A stretch of 64,000 nt of DNA from Coprococcus sp. (GTDB taxonomy: Bacteria; Bacillota; Clostridia; Lachnospirales; Lachnospiraceae). Location: NCBI GenBank assembly GCA_017935345.1, contig JAGBHU010000044.1, positions 124,001 through 188,000 of the forward strand. The letters are read 5' to 3'. Of the stretch, positions 17,407-26,435 are shown piece after piece. The translations under genes were made by a program, and so were the position numbers. The notes beneath the pieces are model-generated. The model was not told the DNA's origin. It saw nothing but the letters and a program-made list of their open reading frames with translations, and did no database searches. Positions within the stretch are counted from its first letter, which is position 1. The number at the start of each line of letters is the position of its first letter.

Positions 17407-19800
17407 TTATTTTGCGGTGTTAAGCTTAACCTTAACATTAAGAGTGTTGCTTTCCTTATAAGGTCTTACAAGCAGGAAGATGAAAACGGCTATAAGGACA
17501 AATGCGATTGCCGTCCAAACACCAAATCCGCCGCCTGTGAAGAGTGTACCAAGCTGGAATACACATAAGGATACAACATAAGCAAGTATACACTGGTATC
17601 CGATTGCGAACCAGAACCATTTTGCACTGTTCATCTCTCGCTTGATAGCACCCATTGCAGCAAAGCACGGAGCACAAAGAAGATTAAAGACGAGGAAGGA
17701 ATATGCCGCAAGCTTTGAAAGACCTTCAAAATCAAGAACGCCAAATACGCCTACCACCTCTTCTTTTGCAACAAGTCCCATAATCGTTGCGATGGTTGCT
17801 CTGATATTATCGAAACCAAGCGGTGCAAATATAACTGCTATCGCATTTCCTATCTTGCCAAGTACAGAAGCTTCAAGCTCCATCTCTGCATCAAACGTAA
17901 AACTGCCGTCAACCCAGCCAAATGCTGAACCTGCCCAGATGATAATTGATGAAAGAAGAATAATCGTTCCTGCTTTCTTGATAAATGACCAGCCACGCTC
18001 CCACATGCTTCTAAGTACATTACCTACCGTCGGAAGGTGATATGCAGGAAGCTCCATAACAAATGGTGCAGGCTCTCCGGCAAACATCTTTGTTTTCTTA
18101 AGAATAATACCTGAACATATGATTGCCGCAATTCCTACAAAATATGCACTGGGTGCAACCCACCATGCGTTGTCAAAAAGTGCCGCGGCAATCAATGCCA
18201 CGATAGGCATCTTTGCTCCACAAGGAACAAATGTCGTTGTCATAATTGTCATTTTACGGTCTCTGTCATTCTCGATCGTTCTGGATGCCATTACACCCGG
18301 AACACCACAGCCTGAACCAATCAGCATAGGAATAAATGATTTTCCGGAAAGACCGAACTTTCTGAATATTCTGTCCATGATGAAAGCAACTCTCGCCATG
18401 TATCCGCAAGCTTCAAGAAATGCAAGGAAAATGAAGAGAACCAGCATCTGTGGTACGAAACCAAGTACAGCACCTACACCGGCCACGATACCGTCAACAA
18501 TCAGACCGCTGACAACCTCGTTACACTTAACCGCTTCAAGTCCGTTGCCTACGAGAACAGGTACACCCGGAATCCACCAGCCATAATCAGCCGGATCCGG
18601 AGCTTCCTCAAGCTTTTCATCCACAAGACCCGATATATCATATCCTTCTTCTGCCAAAGACTCACCGTATGTACCATATGCTTCATCAAAAGCACCGAAA
18701 TCCTCTTCCTCTATAGCTCCAAGAATATCCTCGGCGCCGATGACTTCTGCTTCGTCAGCTTCAGAAACGATAGCCGTAACATCATCAATAAATATATTTT
18801 CTTTGGCAAATTTTGAAACGGCATCATCATAATCACTGCTGCCCTTGCCAAAGAGATGAAAGCCGTCACCAAATAAACCGTCATTTGTCCAATCGGTTAC
18901 CCATGTACCGACAGTCGAAACAGAAATGTAATATACAATAATCATAACAATGGCAAATATCGGAAGCGCAAGAATTCTGTTTGTAACAATCTTATCAATC
19001 TTATCCGAAACGGTAAGCTGTGATTTTGATTTCTTCTTATAGCACTCATCTATGATTGATGATATGTAAACATACCGCTCATTTGTAATAATACTCTCAG
19101 TATCATCATCAAATGCATTTTCAAGTATCTTGATTTCAGACGAAACATCTATCTTTCTTCCCAGCAGGGCTTCAATTTTATCATCCTTTTCAAGAAGCTT
19201 TATTGCAAAAAATCTCCTGCCTGCTTCGTTTACATCTGAAATCCTTTTTGAGACTGCTTCAATTGCAAGCTCAACATCAGCAGCAAACTTATGTGTTACA
19301 CCTGTAACATGCTTTCCTGCCAGCTTAACAGCCTTGTTGGCCGCTTCCATAACGCCCGTACCCTTAAGAGCAGAAATCTCTACAACATCACAACCCAGCT
19401 TCTCTGAAAGCTTTGCAATATTGATGGTGTCTCCGTTTTTCTTTACAATATCTATCATGTTTACAGCCATCAATACAGGAATACCCAATTCCAAAAGCTG
19501 TGTTGAAAGATAAAGGTTTCTCTCAAGATTTGTACCGTCAATAATATTTAAAATAACATCAGGTTTTTCATTAATAAGATAATTTCTTGCTACCACCTCT
19601 TCAAGTGTATATGGTGATAAAGAATAGATACCGGGAAGATCAGTGATAATAACATCCTTATTCCCCTTGAGCTTTCCTTCCTTCTTTTCTACTGTAACGC
19701 CCGGCCAGTTGCCAACGAACTGATTTGAACCGGTAATAGCATTAAATAATGTGGTTTTACCGCAGTTAGGATTACCTGCGAGTGCAATTTTAATTGACAT
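17407..19800 (-). CDS. feoB: Ferrous iron transporter FeoB
   Basis: About 797 residues from the ATG at 19800, which has AAGGG upstream; the longer reading to 19851 lies over the operator side and is rejected. The N-terminal G domain shows GNPNCGKTT (9-17), DLPG, NMID and SALKGTG, followed by the helical GDI-like domain. The membrane domain has the Gate motifs PMLIGSGCGVPGVMASR and VPCGAKMPI. Between the first membrane helix and the next lies an acidic insertion (about residues 321-408) rich in Asp and Glu. It imports Fe(II). A GTTAGT-N4-ACTAAC operator lies just upstream. Confidence 0.96.
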   Translation of the reverse strand: MSIKIALAGNPNCGKTTLFNAITGSNQFVGNWPGVTVEKKEGKLKGNKDVIITDLPGIYSLSPYTLEEVVARNYLINEKPDVILNIIDGTNLERNLYLSTQLLELGIPVLMAVNMIDIVKKNGDTINIAKLSEKLGCDVVEISALKGTGVMEAANKAVKLAGKHVTGVTHKFAADVELAIEAVSKRISDVNEAGRRFFAIKLLEKDDKIEALLGRKIDVSSEIKILENAFDDDTESIITNERYVYISSIIDECYKKKSKSQLTVSDKIDKIVTNRILALPIFAIVMIIVYYISVSTVGTWVTDWTNDGLFGDGFHLFGKGSSDYDDAVSKFAKENIFIDDVTAIVSEADEAEVIGAEDILGAIEEEDFGAFDEAYGTYGESLAEEGYDISGLVDEKLEEAPDPADYGWWIPGVPVLVGNGLEAVKCNEVVSGLIVDGIVAGVGAVLGFVPQMLVLFIFLAFLEACGYMARVAFIMDRIFRKFGLSGKSFIPMLIGSGCGVPGVMASRTIENDRDRKMTIMTTTFVPCGAKMPIVALIAAALFDNAWWVAPSAYFVGIAAIICSGIILKKTKMFAGEPAPFVMELPAYHLPTVGNVLRSMWERGWSFIKKAGTIILLSSIIIWAGSAFGWVDGSFTFDAEMELEASVLGKIGNAIAVIFAPLGFDNIRATIATIMGLVAKEEVVGVFGVLDFEGLSKLAAYSFLVFNLLCAPCFAAMGAIKREMNSAKWFWFAIGYQCILAYVVSLCVFQLGTLFTGGGFGVWTAIAFVLIAVFIFLLVRPYKESNTLNVKVKLNTAK

Positions 19801-19853
19801 TTCGTCCCTTCTTTCTAATGATATTGTTGTTAAATTAGATACTGCTATCATTT

Positions 19854-19869
19854 GTTAGTAAAAACTAAC
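19854..19869. promoter_or_regulatory. DtxR-type operator before feoB
   Basis: GTTAGTAAAAACTAAC has the same 6-bp arms and 4-bp spacer as the site over the feoA promoter. It lies between the second feoA and feoB, suggesting separate iron control of feoB. The DtxR-family regulator at 21455-21826 is the probable reader. Confidence 0.65.
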
Positions 19870-19884
19870 CTTTTGATAAAAAAA

Positions 19885-20106
19885 TTAGTCTACTTCTATC
19901 ATCTCAGAATCAGCCTTTCGAAGTGACAATTCATAACCTCTTACAGTAACCTCTACAGGGTCTCCCAAAGGTGCGACTTTACGTATATAAATCTGCACGC
20001 CTTTTGTAATTCCCATATCCATGATACGCCTTCTGACAGGACCTTCTCCCGACAGTTTTTTTACTGTGACCGTCTCTCCCACAGCCACTGTTCTTAATGT
20101 TCTCAT
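19885..20106 (-). CDS. feoA: FeoA-domain protein
   Basis: A 73-residue SH3-like FeoA protein: RTVAVGETVTVKKLSGEGPVRRRIMDMGITKGVQIYIRKVAPLGDPVEVTVRGYELSLRKADSEMI in structure, with the typical RRRxxDMGxxxG stretch and the C-terminal LRKxDAxxI-like end. FeoA is needed for FeoB activity, probably by contacting its cytoplasmic part. It is the second of two feoA genes and sits between the first copy and feoB. Confidence 0.9.
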   Translation of the reverse strand: MRTLRTVAVGETVTVKKLSGEGPVRRRIMDMGITKGVQIYIRKVAPLGDPVEVTVRGYELSLRKADSEMIEVD

Positions 20107-20153
20107 AACATTCTCCTTTATAATATATAAATTTATGATTAACTTATTCCTCG

Positions 20154-20366
20154 CTATACCATAATTCTGCTTGCCATATCCTTACCTATGGCAATTCGGG
20201 AATCCTTGACATTGACAATCAGATTACCGCCTACCTCAGAGACAATCGTAACAACCCCGCCGGCAACAAAACCGAGACTCTCGAGGAATCTTCTTGTCTC
20301 CTCCTTGCCTCCAATCTTTTTAATTACATTTTCTTCACCTGATTTTGCAAAAGTTAAAGGCATCAT
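20154..20366 (-). CDS. FeoA-domain protein (first copy)
   Basis: A second FeoA-fold protein beginning MMPLTFAKSGEENVIKKIGG, with RRFLESLGFVAGGVVTIVSEVGG and VKDSRIAIGKDMASRI. The in-frame reading could extend to 20405, but that would leave only about 8 nt after the predicted transcription start, so an ATG at 20366 is preferred. It differs clearly from the other FeoA, so the two may have distinct roles in one Feo system. Confidence 0.88.
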   Translation of the reverse strand: MMPLTFAKSGEENVIKKIGGKEETRRFLESLGFVAGGVVTIVSEVGGNLIVNVKDSRIAIGKDMASRIMV

Positions 20367-20416
20367 AACCATCTTCTTTCTTTTATAATAGGATCTGTAT
20401 TTCATTTCTTTTCGAG

Positions 20417-20432
20417 GTTAGTATATACTAAC
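20417..20432. promoter_or_regulatory. DtxR-type operator over the feoA promoter
   Basis: GTTAGTATATACTAAC is a perfect 16-bp palindrome that covers the -10 box of the feo promoter. Binding would block RNA polymerase, as expected for iron-dependent repression. Its arms match the site before feoB. Confidence 0.75.
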
Positions 20433-20448
20433 ATTCATTAGATGTCAA
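20420..20448 (-). promoter_or_regulatory. Promoter of the feoA-feoA-feoB operon
   Basis: On the minus strand TTGACA (20443-20448) and TATACT (20420-20425) are spaced by 17 bp. The -10 box lies inside the palindromic operator. Confidence 0.75.
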
Positions 20449-20460
20449 TAACTATTTTCC

Positions 20461-21312
20461 TTATTTTCTTACAAATTCTACACATACTATTTCAGGGCAA
20501 TTTCCGATTCTGACAGGGAGTATACTATTTCCAAGACCCCTGCTTACCACCATTGTCGTATTTTCTGATTGATAAAGACCTTCTGTATATTCAGGAAAAA
20601 ATCCCTGATCCGGTGCTATCAATCCTTCTATAAAAGGAATGCGTATCTGCCCTCCATGTGCATGACCGGAAAATACAAAATCCATCCCCGCATTGCTATA
20701 GAATTTAAGATTTTGCGGTTCATGTGCTAACAATATCCAAAGATTTTTCTTTGCATCCTTTGCCAATTCTTTTAACGTATCATTTGTAAGACTTGAATCA
20801 TCAAGTCCAAATAACGTAAAGGACTCGTTTCCCACGGTAATTTCTACGATTTCATTATCAAGCCAAACTGCTCCGGCTTTTAACAATTGATGCTGCAGTT
20901 CCGTATATTCTTCAGGCTCCAGCCACTTCTCGTGGTTTCCGGTTACATAATATACAGGTGCAATCGAAACGGCGCCTTCGACGAACGCGATTGCTTTTTC
21001 TATATTCGTTCTGTTTCCATCCACCAAATCACCTGTAATGACAATCAGATTCGGTTGGCAATCTCTTACTATTGAAAGCAGCTTTTTCTGATTATCTCCA
21101 AAACGCTTATTGTGTAAATCTGAAATCTGTACAATTTTATATCCGTCTAAATCCTCTCCGATTTTTTCTGTTTCATATATGTATTCGGAAACCACAATAT
21201 GATTATTTCCCCACATGCACAGAATCATACAGATGATTAGCAGGCTGGCAATAATAATATATTTCTTCTTTTTTTTCATGAGTTTGTTTTTTAGTTCAAT
21301 CCACATTTCCAA
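20461..21312 (-). CDS. Membrane-anchored metallophosphoesterase (YkuE-like)
   Basis: A 283-residue calcineurin-like phosphoesterase with an N-terminal membrane anchor (about 17-35). The metal ligands appear in VQISDLHNKRFG, ITGDLVDG, VTGNHEKW, LAHEP and SGHAHGGQIRIP, the full set for this superfamily. The start is a TTG with AAAGGA upstream. YkuE-like proteins act outside the membrane on phosphodiesters or phospholipid headgroups, but the substrate is unknown. It is convergent with the feo promoter region and divergent from the DtxR-like gene. Confidence 0.88.
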   Translation of the reverse strand: MEMWIELKNKLMKKKKKYIIIASLLIICMILCMWGNNHIVVSEYIYETEKIGEDLDGYKIVQISDLHNKRFGDNQKKLLSIVRDCQPNLIVITGDLVDGNRTNIEKAIAFVEGAVSIAPVYYVTGNHEKWLEPEEYTELQHQLLKAGAVWLDNEIVEITVGNESFTLFGLDDSSLTNDTLKELAKDAKKNLWILLAHEPQNLKFYSNAGMDFVFSGHAHGGQIRIPFIEGLIAPDQGFFPEYTEGLYQSENTTMVVSRGLGNSILPVRIGNCPEIVCVEFVRK

Positions 21313-21375
21313 ATTTGTATCCTTTCATTTTATGGTAACATTATAGATATTATTTTTCATGATGTAAAATTAAAT

Positions 21376-21404
21376 TTGAATAAAACCCCGATATATGCTA
21401 TACT
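21376..21404 (+). promoter_or_regulatory. Promoter of the DtxR-like regulator gene
   Basis: TTGAAT (21376-21381), 17 bp, then TATACT (21399-21404) preceded by TGC, an extended -10. No GTTAGT-N4-ACTAAC site was seen here, so autoregulation is not supported. Confidence 0.65.
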
Positions 21405-21454
21405 CTAAATAATTTTATAAATTCGGAGAAGATAAATAAAAGTGGGGTATTGAT

Positions 21455-21826
21455 ATGTTAACAACAAATGAATCAGCAGAAAACTATCTTGAAACGATTC
21501 TGATACTTAGTCAGAAGCTTCCTGTCGTAAGAGCTGTGGATATATCAAATGAACTGGGATATAAAAAGTCCAGTGTAAGTGTTGCAATGAAAAATCTGCG
21601 TGAAAGTAATCACATTTCCGTCTCGGACTCAGGTTTTATTACTTTGACAGAATCAGGCAGACAAATTGCTGAGATGATTTACGAAAGACACTCATTTATT
21701 TCTACATGGCTTATGGAGCTTGGAGTTGATGAAGCAGTCGCTACTGCTGATGCCTGCAAAATTGAACACGTTATCAGCGATGAAAGTTTTCAGGCAATCA
21801 AAAAGCATGTCAATGGAAAGTCATAA
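21455..21826 (+). CDS. DtxR/MntR-family metal-dependent regulator
   Basis: A 123-residue regulator with an N-terminal winged helix (NESAENYLETILILSQKLPVVRAVDISNELGYKKSSVSVAMKNLRES) and the start of the dimerisation/metal domain (IYERHSFISTWLMELG and EHVISDESFQAIKKH). The length fits the short MntR/IdeR-like class without an SH3 domain. It probably senses Fe(II) or Mn(II). The feo genes next door carry two matched palindromes that are its likely sites. A hairpin terminator follows. Confidence 0.88.
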   Translation: MLTTNESAENYLETILILSQKLPVVRAVDISNELGYKKSSVSVAMKNLRESNHISVSDSGFITLTESGRQIAEMIYERHSFISTWLMELGVDEAVATADACKIEHVISDESFQAIKKHVNGKS

Positions 21827-21852
21827 ACAGAATATCGTTTTGATAACAGACA

Positions 21853-21885
21853 AAAGACATCTTGTATTATACAGGATGTCTTTTT
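21853..21885 (+). terminator. Terminator of the DtxR-like gene
   Basis: The arms AAAGACATCTTGTA and TACAGGATGTCTTT form a 14-bp stem with one G-U pair and a 3-nt loop, followed by TTTTT. Confidence 0.85.
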
Positions 21886-21928
21886 CTATCAACTGATTTT
21901 GCTGTACTTCAGCGGCTTTTCTGCTCTG

Positions 21929-22774
21929 TCAATTGCTGCATCCTACTGTTTCCCCCTGCAGGACACGAGTTTCCACATTTTTCAATGAATTCATTATAAT
22001 ATTAGCATTTGGCTTAACGGTATCTTTTTTCGTGATAAGGATAATGGTAGAACCGCCAAAGGCAAAGTTTCCCTTTTCCATGCCACGGTTCACTTGTCTG
22101 GCATGATGATGGATATTTTCTATCTTGCCAACAAGCATAGCGCCTACTTCCATCATAATCACATCCCCAAGGGCTTGATTTCTAATAAGGCAATACTCTC
22201 TTGTATTTTCTTTATATATTGGGAAATAGTCATTGGCAACAGGATTTACGGTATGAAATACCCCTGCGATTCTCCTGTTTTTCGTTTTCATACCGGAAAC
22301 AGGATATATATATCTGTGATAATCATCCACACATAATCGGAATACCCATATATATCCACCCTCATACTTATTTGCAAGCTTTTTACTTTTTAAAAGGGCT
22401 TTTACTGTATATGGTGTATTCTTGATAACAAAATGGGCATTTCCGTTTATCTTGTATACAGAAAGCCTGCTGTCACATGGACTGATTAACGCTTTCTCAT
22501 CCGATGAATATGGTCTTGTTCCTGCTTTTATTTTTCTTTTAAAAAAATCGTTATACGATGTATATAATACAGGTTCAAATTCATCCATATTTATATTATT
22601 TTTTATAATGAACGGTCTAATTGCCACACAGGAAAGCTTGCTATCCAGAATCATTCCACCCAAACGGCTGATAACCGGTGAAACAAGCGGCTTCAACATC
22701 AAACGTGTCAGCCTGTGACCATATAAAAAGGATAAAAACATATCCTGTTTGCCCGTGGTATTTATTTCTTTCAT
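21929..22774 (-). CDS. psd: Phosphatidylserine decarboxylase
   Basis: A 281-residue pro-enzyme that makes phosphatidylethanolamine. Motifs are the catalytic-site HRYIYPVSG, HTVNPVANDYFP and the C-terminal FGGSTIILI, where cleavage at Gly-Ser generates the pyruvoyl prosthetic group (the commoner form is LGST). It starts 3 nt after pssA, which makes its substrate, so the pair forms a two-step PE pathway. Confidence 0.93.
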   Translation of the reverse strand: MKEINTTGKQDMFLSFLYGHRLTRLMLKPLVSPVISRLGGMILDSKLSCVAIRPFIIKNNINMDEFEPVLYTSYNDFFKRKIKAGTRPYSSDEKALISPCDSRLSVYKINGNAHFVIKNTPYTVKALLKSKKLANKYEGGYIWVFRLCVDDYHRYIYPVSGMKTKNRRIAGVFHTVNPVANDYFPIYKENTREYCLIRNQALGDVIMMEVGAMLVGKIENIHHHARQVNRGMEKGNFAFGGSTIILITKKDTVKPNANIIMNSLKNVETRVLQGETVGCSN

Positions 22775-22777
22775 ATT

Positions 22778-23470
22778 TTACCCTTTCCTGAAAATGGTAA
22801 GCAGCCCGCCGAAACTCCAATGTACAAATTGCTTCCAATTAAAACAGTACTTAAGACTCAAAACTGCCACAGCCACAATGATAATAATGATTATGAGCTG
22901 CTTTGTTGTAGGCTTTGCAAATTTAAAATTAATCACAAATAGTATCGCCGCAAGAAGCATAATAAATTCCAGAACATATATAAAATAATGCTTAAATAAT
23001 GGCGATGACAAATATATAACAGGCAGTCCTATTGCTATAGAGGTTATCGGCATTCCGTGAAAATACTTTTTTCCATTTTCTGCTTTTGTGTCCGATTCAG
23101 TCATCTTGCCTTCTTCAAGTACATTATAATACGCAAGTCTTATCAGTCCGGCCAGACAATATAAAACAAGTATGATGCATCCATGTATCGTATTCATACC
23201 TGAATGCCAGCATATTATCACAGGAAGCACCCCGAAGCATACGATATCACATAATGAATCTATCTGCACCCCATAACGTTTTTCATCTAACGTCCTGTCG
23301 GTTTTTGTTCTTGCTATTCTTCCGTCAAACGCATCTAATAATCCTGAAAATGCAAGACAGAATATACCAATGCTTACATCTTCCGGTGAATTAGTAAATA
23401 ATATTCCAATAACAGAAGATGCCAAACTTATATATGTTAATATAACTGTATAATTAAAGAACCCTATCAT
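22778..23470 (-). CDS. pssA: CDP-diacylglycerol-serine O-phosphatidyltransferase
   Basis: A 230-residue multi-helix membrane enzyme of the CDP-alcohol phosphatidyltransferase family. The catalytic motif starts DAFDGRIAR and ends GVQIDSLCD; the spacer between AR and G is 12 residues instead of the usual 8 seen in PgsA at 56271-56801. It joins CDP-diacylglycerol and serine. The downstream psd gene supports serine as the alcohol. Several C-terminal membrane helices follow. Confidence 0.9.
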   Translation of the reverse strand: MIGFFNYTVILTYISLASSVIGILFTNSPEDVSIGIFCLAFSGLLDAFDGRIARTKTDRTLDEKRYGVQIDSLCDIVCFGVLPVIICWHSGMNTIHGCIILVLYCLAGLIRLAYYNVLEEGKMTESDTKAENGKKYFHGMPITSIAIGLPVIYLSSPLFKHYFIYVLEFIMLLAAILFVINFKFAKPTTKQLIIIIIIVAVAVLSLKYCFNWKQFVHWSFGGLLTIFRKG

Positions 23471-23511
23471 TTATTTTTCCACTCTCTTTTGTTTCAATGT
23501 TTTATTAAAAA

Positions 23512-24561
23512 TCAATTTTTCTGTATATGCTTTTTTTTCTTAAAAAGCATGGTCACCGTTGCTATCATCGTAAAGATACCCGATATGATCAGCTGACAAT
23601 AATAACCGATACCTCTTGAAAGCACCAGGCCCGGAAGCAGCAGTGCTTCTCCAAAAACAGGGAGAAACAGCTTCAGGAACAGACTCTCACTAATTCCCAT
23701 TCCTCCCGGAAACGGAAGCATATCCGCAGCTATTGATATAACAGCCTGAAGCGTTATGACAGATACAAATGATGTACCTGAAAGTCCAAAAGCTTTATAT
23801 ACAAACCACGTTACTGAGAACAACATACATCTTTGAAAAAATGTAAAGACAAATATAAGGGCCATTCTTCCCATATGCTGTCTGATGTATGTGGCAGTTT
23901 CTCGGTACAAGTCCATGGAATCAACCAGTTTATTGATTCTGTTTCTTCTTTTCTTAAGCAGATGCAGCTTTTCGAGTAGCTTTAAAAACAATACTGCCAT
24001 CTTTTGTGCAAGCGTCTGATGAAAAACAAGTATCATAAGTACCGTAATACAAATGATATTAATTAACAAACCAATATAAAATATTGCAAGTACATCTTCC
24101 ATATAATGTGCCACAAATCCTCTTGCAAATATCAATATTCCAAGACCGATTACAACAAGAACAAGCTTGTATATAATGGTAACTATCATCAATATAACAG
24201 TTGATATTGGAATCGGAATTTTTTTCTTCTTCATAAAATATATCTGCATCGGCTGTCCGCCTGTTGCAGAAGGTGTAACACTATTGAAAAAGAAACCTAC
24301 TGAAGAGTATAGGAAACATTCTCTTTTTTTAATTTTTATACCATATGAGCGCATCAAAAACCATATAATAACAGATTCGCACCAAATAAATATAAAAATG
24401 CATATAATGGTAGGGATAAGCCAGATATAATTACATCCCAGCACATCCTTTTTGATTTCCCCTAAATCCTCTCCGTTGAAAACCCCATATATTGTCAGAA
24501 GAAATATGGCAATAAAGAGAACGATATTCATCATTACTCTTTTTGTATTTTTCTTCGCCAT
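23512..24561 (-). CDS. Lysylphosphatidylglycerol synthase TM region-like flippase (UPF0104)
   Basis: About 349 residues from an ATG at 24561 with AGGA upstream, with some eight hydrophobic helices, and the family stretches SVGFFFNSVTPSATGGQPMQIYFM and LPFPGGMGISESLFL. This is the membrane domain also found in MprF, without the aminoacyl-transferase part. It is thought to move lipids across the membrane. Its place ahead of pssA and psd points to a phospholipid substrate. The reading to 24579 lacks a good ribosome site. Confidence 0.85.
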   Translation of the reverse strand: MAKKNTKRVMMNIVLFIAIFLLTIYGVFNGEDLGEIKKDVLGCNYIWLIPTIICIFIFIWCESVIIWFLMRSYGIKIKKRECFLYSSVGFFFNSVTPSATGGQPMQIYFMKKKKIPIPISTVILMIVTIIYKLVLVVIGLGILIFARGFVAHYMEDVLAIFYIGLLINIICITVLMILVFHQTLAQKMAVLFLKLLEKLHLLKKRRNRINKLVDSMDLYRETATYIRQHMGRMALIFVFTFFQRCMLFSVTWFVYKAFGLSGTSFVSVITLQAVISIAADMLPFPGGMGISESLFLKLFLPVFGEALLLPGLVLSRGIGYYCQLIISGIFTMIATVTMLFKKKKHIQKN

Positions 24562-24640
24562 AAGATTCATTCCTATCATGTAACAATCATTATAAGCATA
24601 TCATATTTTAAGCTATTTTGAAACATAAATATTAGTAATA

Positions 24641-26323
24641 TTACGACTGTAAGCTGTTTCTTAAACACAAAGCTCCCCATCCGATATATTCATTTGGATA
24701 TTCCCTGCTTACAGGAAGCTGTTTGGCACCCCGTATCAGAGCAGCCTTTAGTTTTTCGCCATATAGGAAAATATCATTTCCCTGTAAAATTCCCCATTCC
24801 ATGAGAAGCGCCGCTGAACCGGTGACAAATGGTGCAGCAATTGAGGTTCCGGATGCAAACTGATAAGATCCTCCCGGATATGATGTATAGATATCTACTC
24901 CCGGAGCGGCAATATCAGGCTTTATCTGATTATTCGGTGTAAATCCCCTTCCTGAAAAATATGCATAATCGTTGTAATTCTGGTTATAAGCGGCAACGGA
25001 TATCACGCCCTCCGTCGTCGATGGTACGGTCAGAGTTCCATATTCTGTAGGATTTAAAAAATTAATATTTGCCTGCGTACTGGTTGTAACAGGAAGATAT
25101 GCATTATAATTTCCGTTTATAATACTTTTTGGATAAAGAATAACCCTCCAGATTCCTCTTTCCACATATCCCTGTCTACTGATTGAAATAAATATCTCCT
25201 GCCCTCTGTTATAAGGATTCGGAACTCCGTATATGCAGTCAATTACATTTCCTCTGTATGTAGTTCTTGCAATAGGCTGTCTTTCGGACAAATAAATAAG
25301 ATTATCCCCTGACGGACTATAGAGAACGATATCAAACAAATCCTGATAATTCTTCCATATCTGGATATTAAATGCCGAAACATAATCTCCAACCGCAATA
25401 TCTATCAGCTTATATGTAACATTTCCAAGTGTCCCTGCTATATGTCTTCCGGTTATCCCTTCATTTCCTGTTCCGGTTATAATCGAGCATTTTGCCATTT
25501 TCCCTACATCATTGATATAGTTCTCTATCAGTGAATCGCCCTGATGTGAACCATAGTTATTTCCGTAACTCAGATTGATGGCTACAGGAATGTTAAGCTC
25601 TCTGCTTTTTTTGATGCAAAAGTCAATTCCCATGATAAGTCCCAATGTATTGGGTCTGTTGATATCGGAAGACAGCTTTACGGATATAATATATGCTCTG
25701 TTTGCCACACCGATATTCGTTCCACAGGCTACTCCTGTGACTTGCGTTCCATGTCCGCCGGAATCTTCCGAAATATTAATATTATTAGAAATAGCATCAT
25801 TAATTTCCTCATTACTATATATTCTTCCATACTGATACTCATTTGGATTTTCTGTATCATATGCTGCTGTCTGGTCCCACAGATACATGATTCGGGAATT
25901 TCCGTTTTCCAAAAATTCAGGATGTCTGATATCGATTCCGGAATCAATAACACCAACGATAATACCTTCACCTGATAATCCCATTCTGTTTTTTATGTCT
26001 GACGTAATACATGAGGCATATTCTGCATAAGATACCTGAGATGCAATATATTTCGGTTTATCTATGTACAAAATTCGCGGGTCTCTTGCAAATGCCTCAA
26101 TATACGGACTGTATATACTGATAATGGCATAACCACCAAGTAAATAAATAATGTCTACCTGATAGCTTTCTACGAGGTCTTCGATATCGTTAGCATATCT
26201 GATTAACAGCTGCCATATATTTTCCTCAGGATTAAAGCCTACAAATAACTCTTTTGAATAATCGAAAGTACCATCTTCCATACTAAGTGCTAATGTTAAT
26301 TGCGTATCAATATTTTTCTGCAT
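24641..26323 (-). CDS. Subtilase (S8) serine peptidase, CspABC-like
   Basis: About 560 residues from the ATG at 26323 (a GTG at 26332 is possible). The full catalytic triad is present: Asp127 in GVIDSGIDIRHPEF, His191 in GGHGTQVTG and Ser494 in GTSIAAPFVTG, with oxyanion Asn in GTGNEG. There is no clear secretion signal. A roughly 150-residue beta-rich insertion separates the Asn and Ser motifs, as in the bifurcated Csp subtilases that activate spore cortex lysis. Location next to the sporulation locus spoIIGA-sigE fits a spore role, but this is inference. Confidence 0.88.
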   Translation of the reverse strand: MQKNIDTQLTLALSMEDGTFDYSKELFVGFNPEENIWQLLIRYANDIEDLVESYQVDIIYLLGGYAIISIYSPYIEAFARDPRILYIDKPKYIASQVSYAEYASCITSDIKNRMGLSGEGIIVGVIDSGIDIRHPEFLENGNSRIMYLWDQTAAYDTENPNEYQYGRIYSNEEINDAISNNINISEDSGGHGTQVTGVACGTNIGVANRAYIISVKLSSDINRPNTLGLIMGIDFCIKKSRELNIPVAINLSYGNNYGSHQGDSLIENYINDVGKMAKCSIITGTGNEGITGRHIAGTLGNVTYKLIDIAVGDYVSAFNIQIWKNYQDLFDIVLYSPSGDNLIYLSERQPIARTTYRGNVIDCIYGVPNPYNRGQEIFISISRQGYVERGIWRVILYPKSIINGNYNAYLPVTTSTQANINFLNPTEYGTLTVPSTTEGVISVAAYNQNYNDYAYFSGRGFTPNNQIKPDIAAPGVDIYTSYPGGSYQFASGTSIAAPFVTGSAALLMEWGILQGNDIFLYGEKLKAALIRGAKQLPVSREYPNEYIGWGALCLRNSLQS

Positions 26324-26435
26324 TTTAACCACTCGTGCTTTTATTATCTAGTTTATTCGCAAATATCAAATATGACACATCAATAAAGCTCGCAAATTGT
26401 AAGAATAAATCGAAAATATTATTATATTTTTCAAC

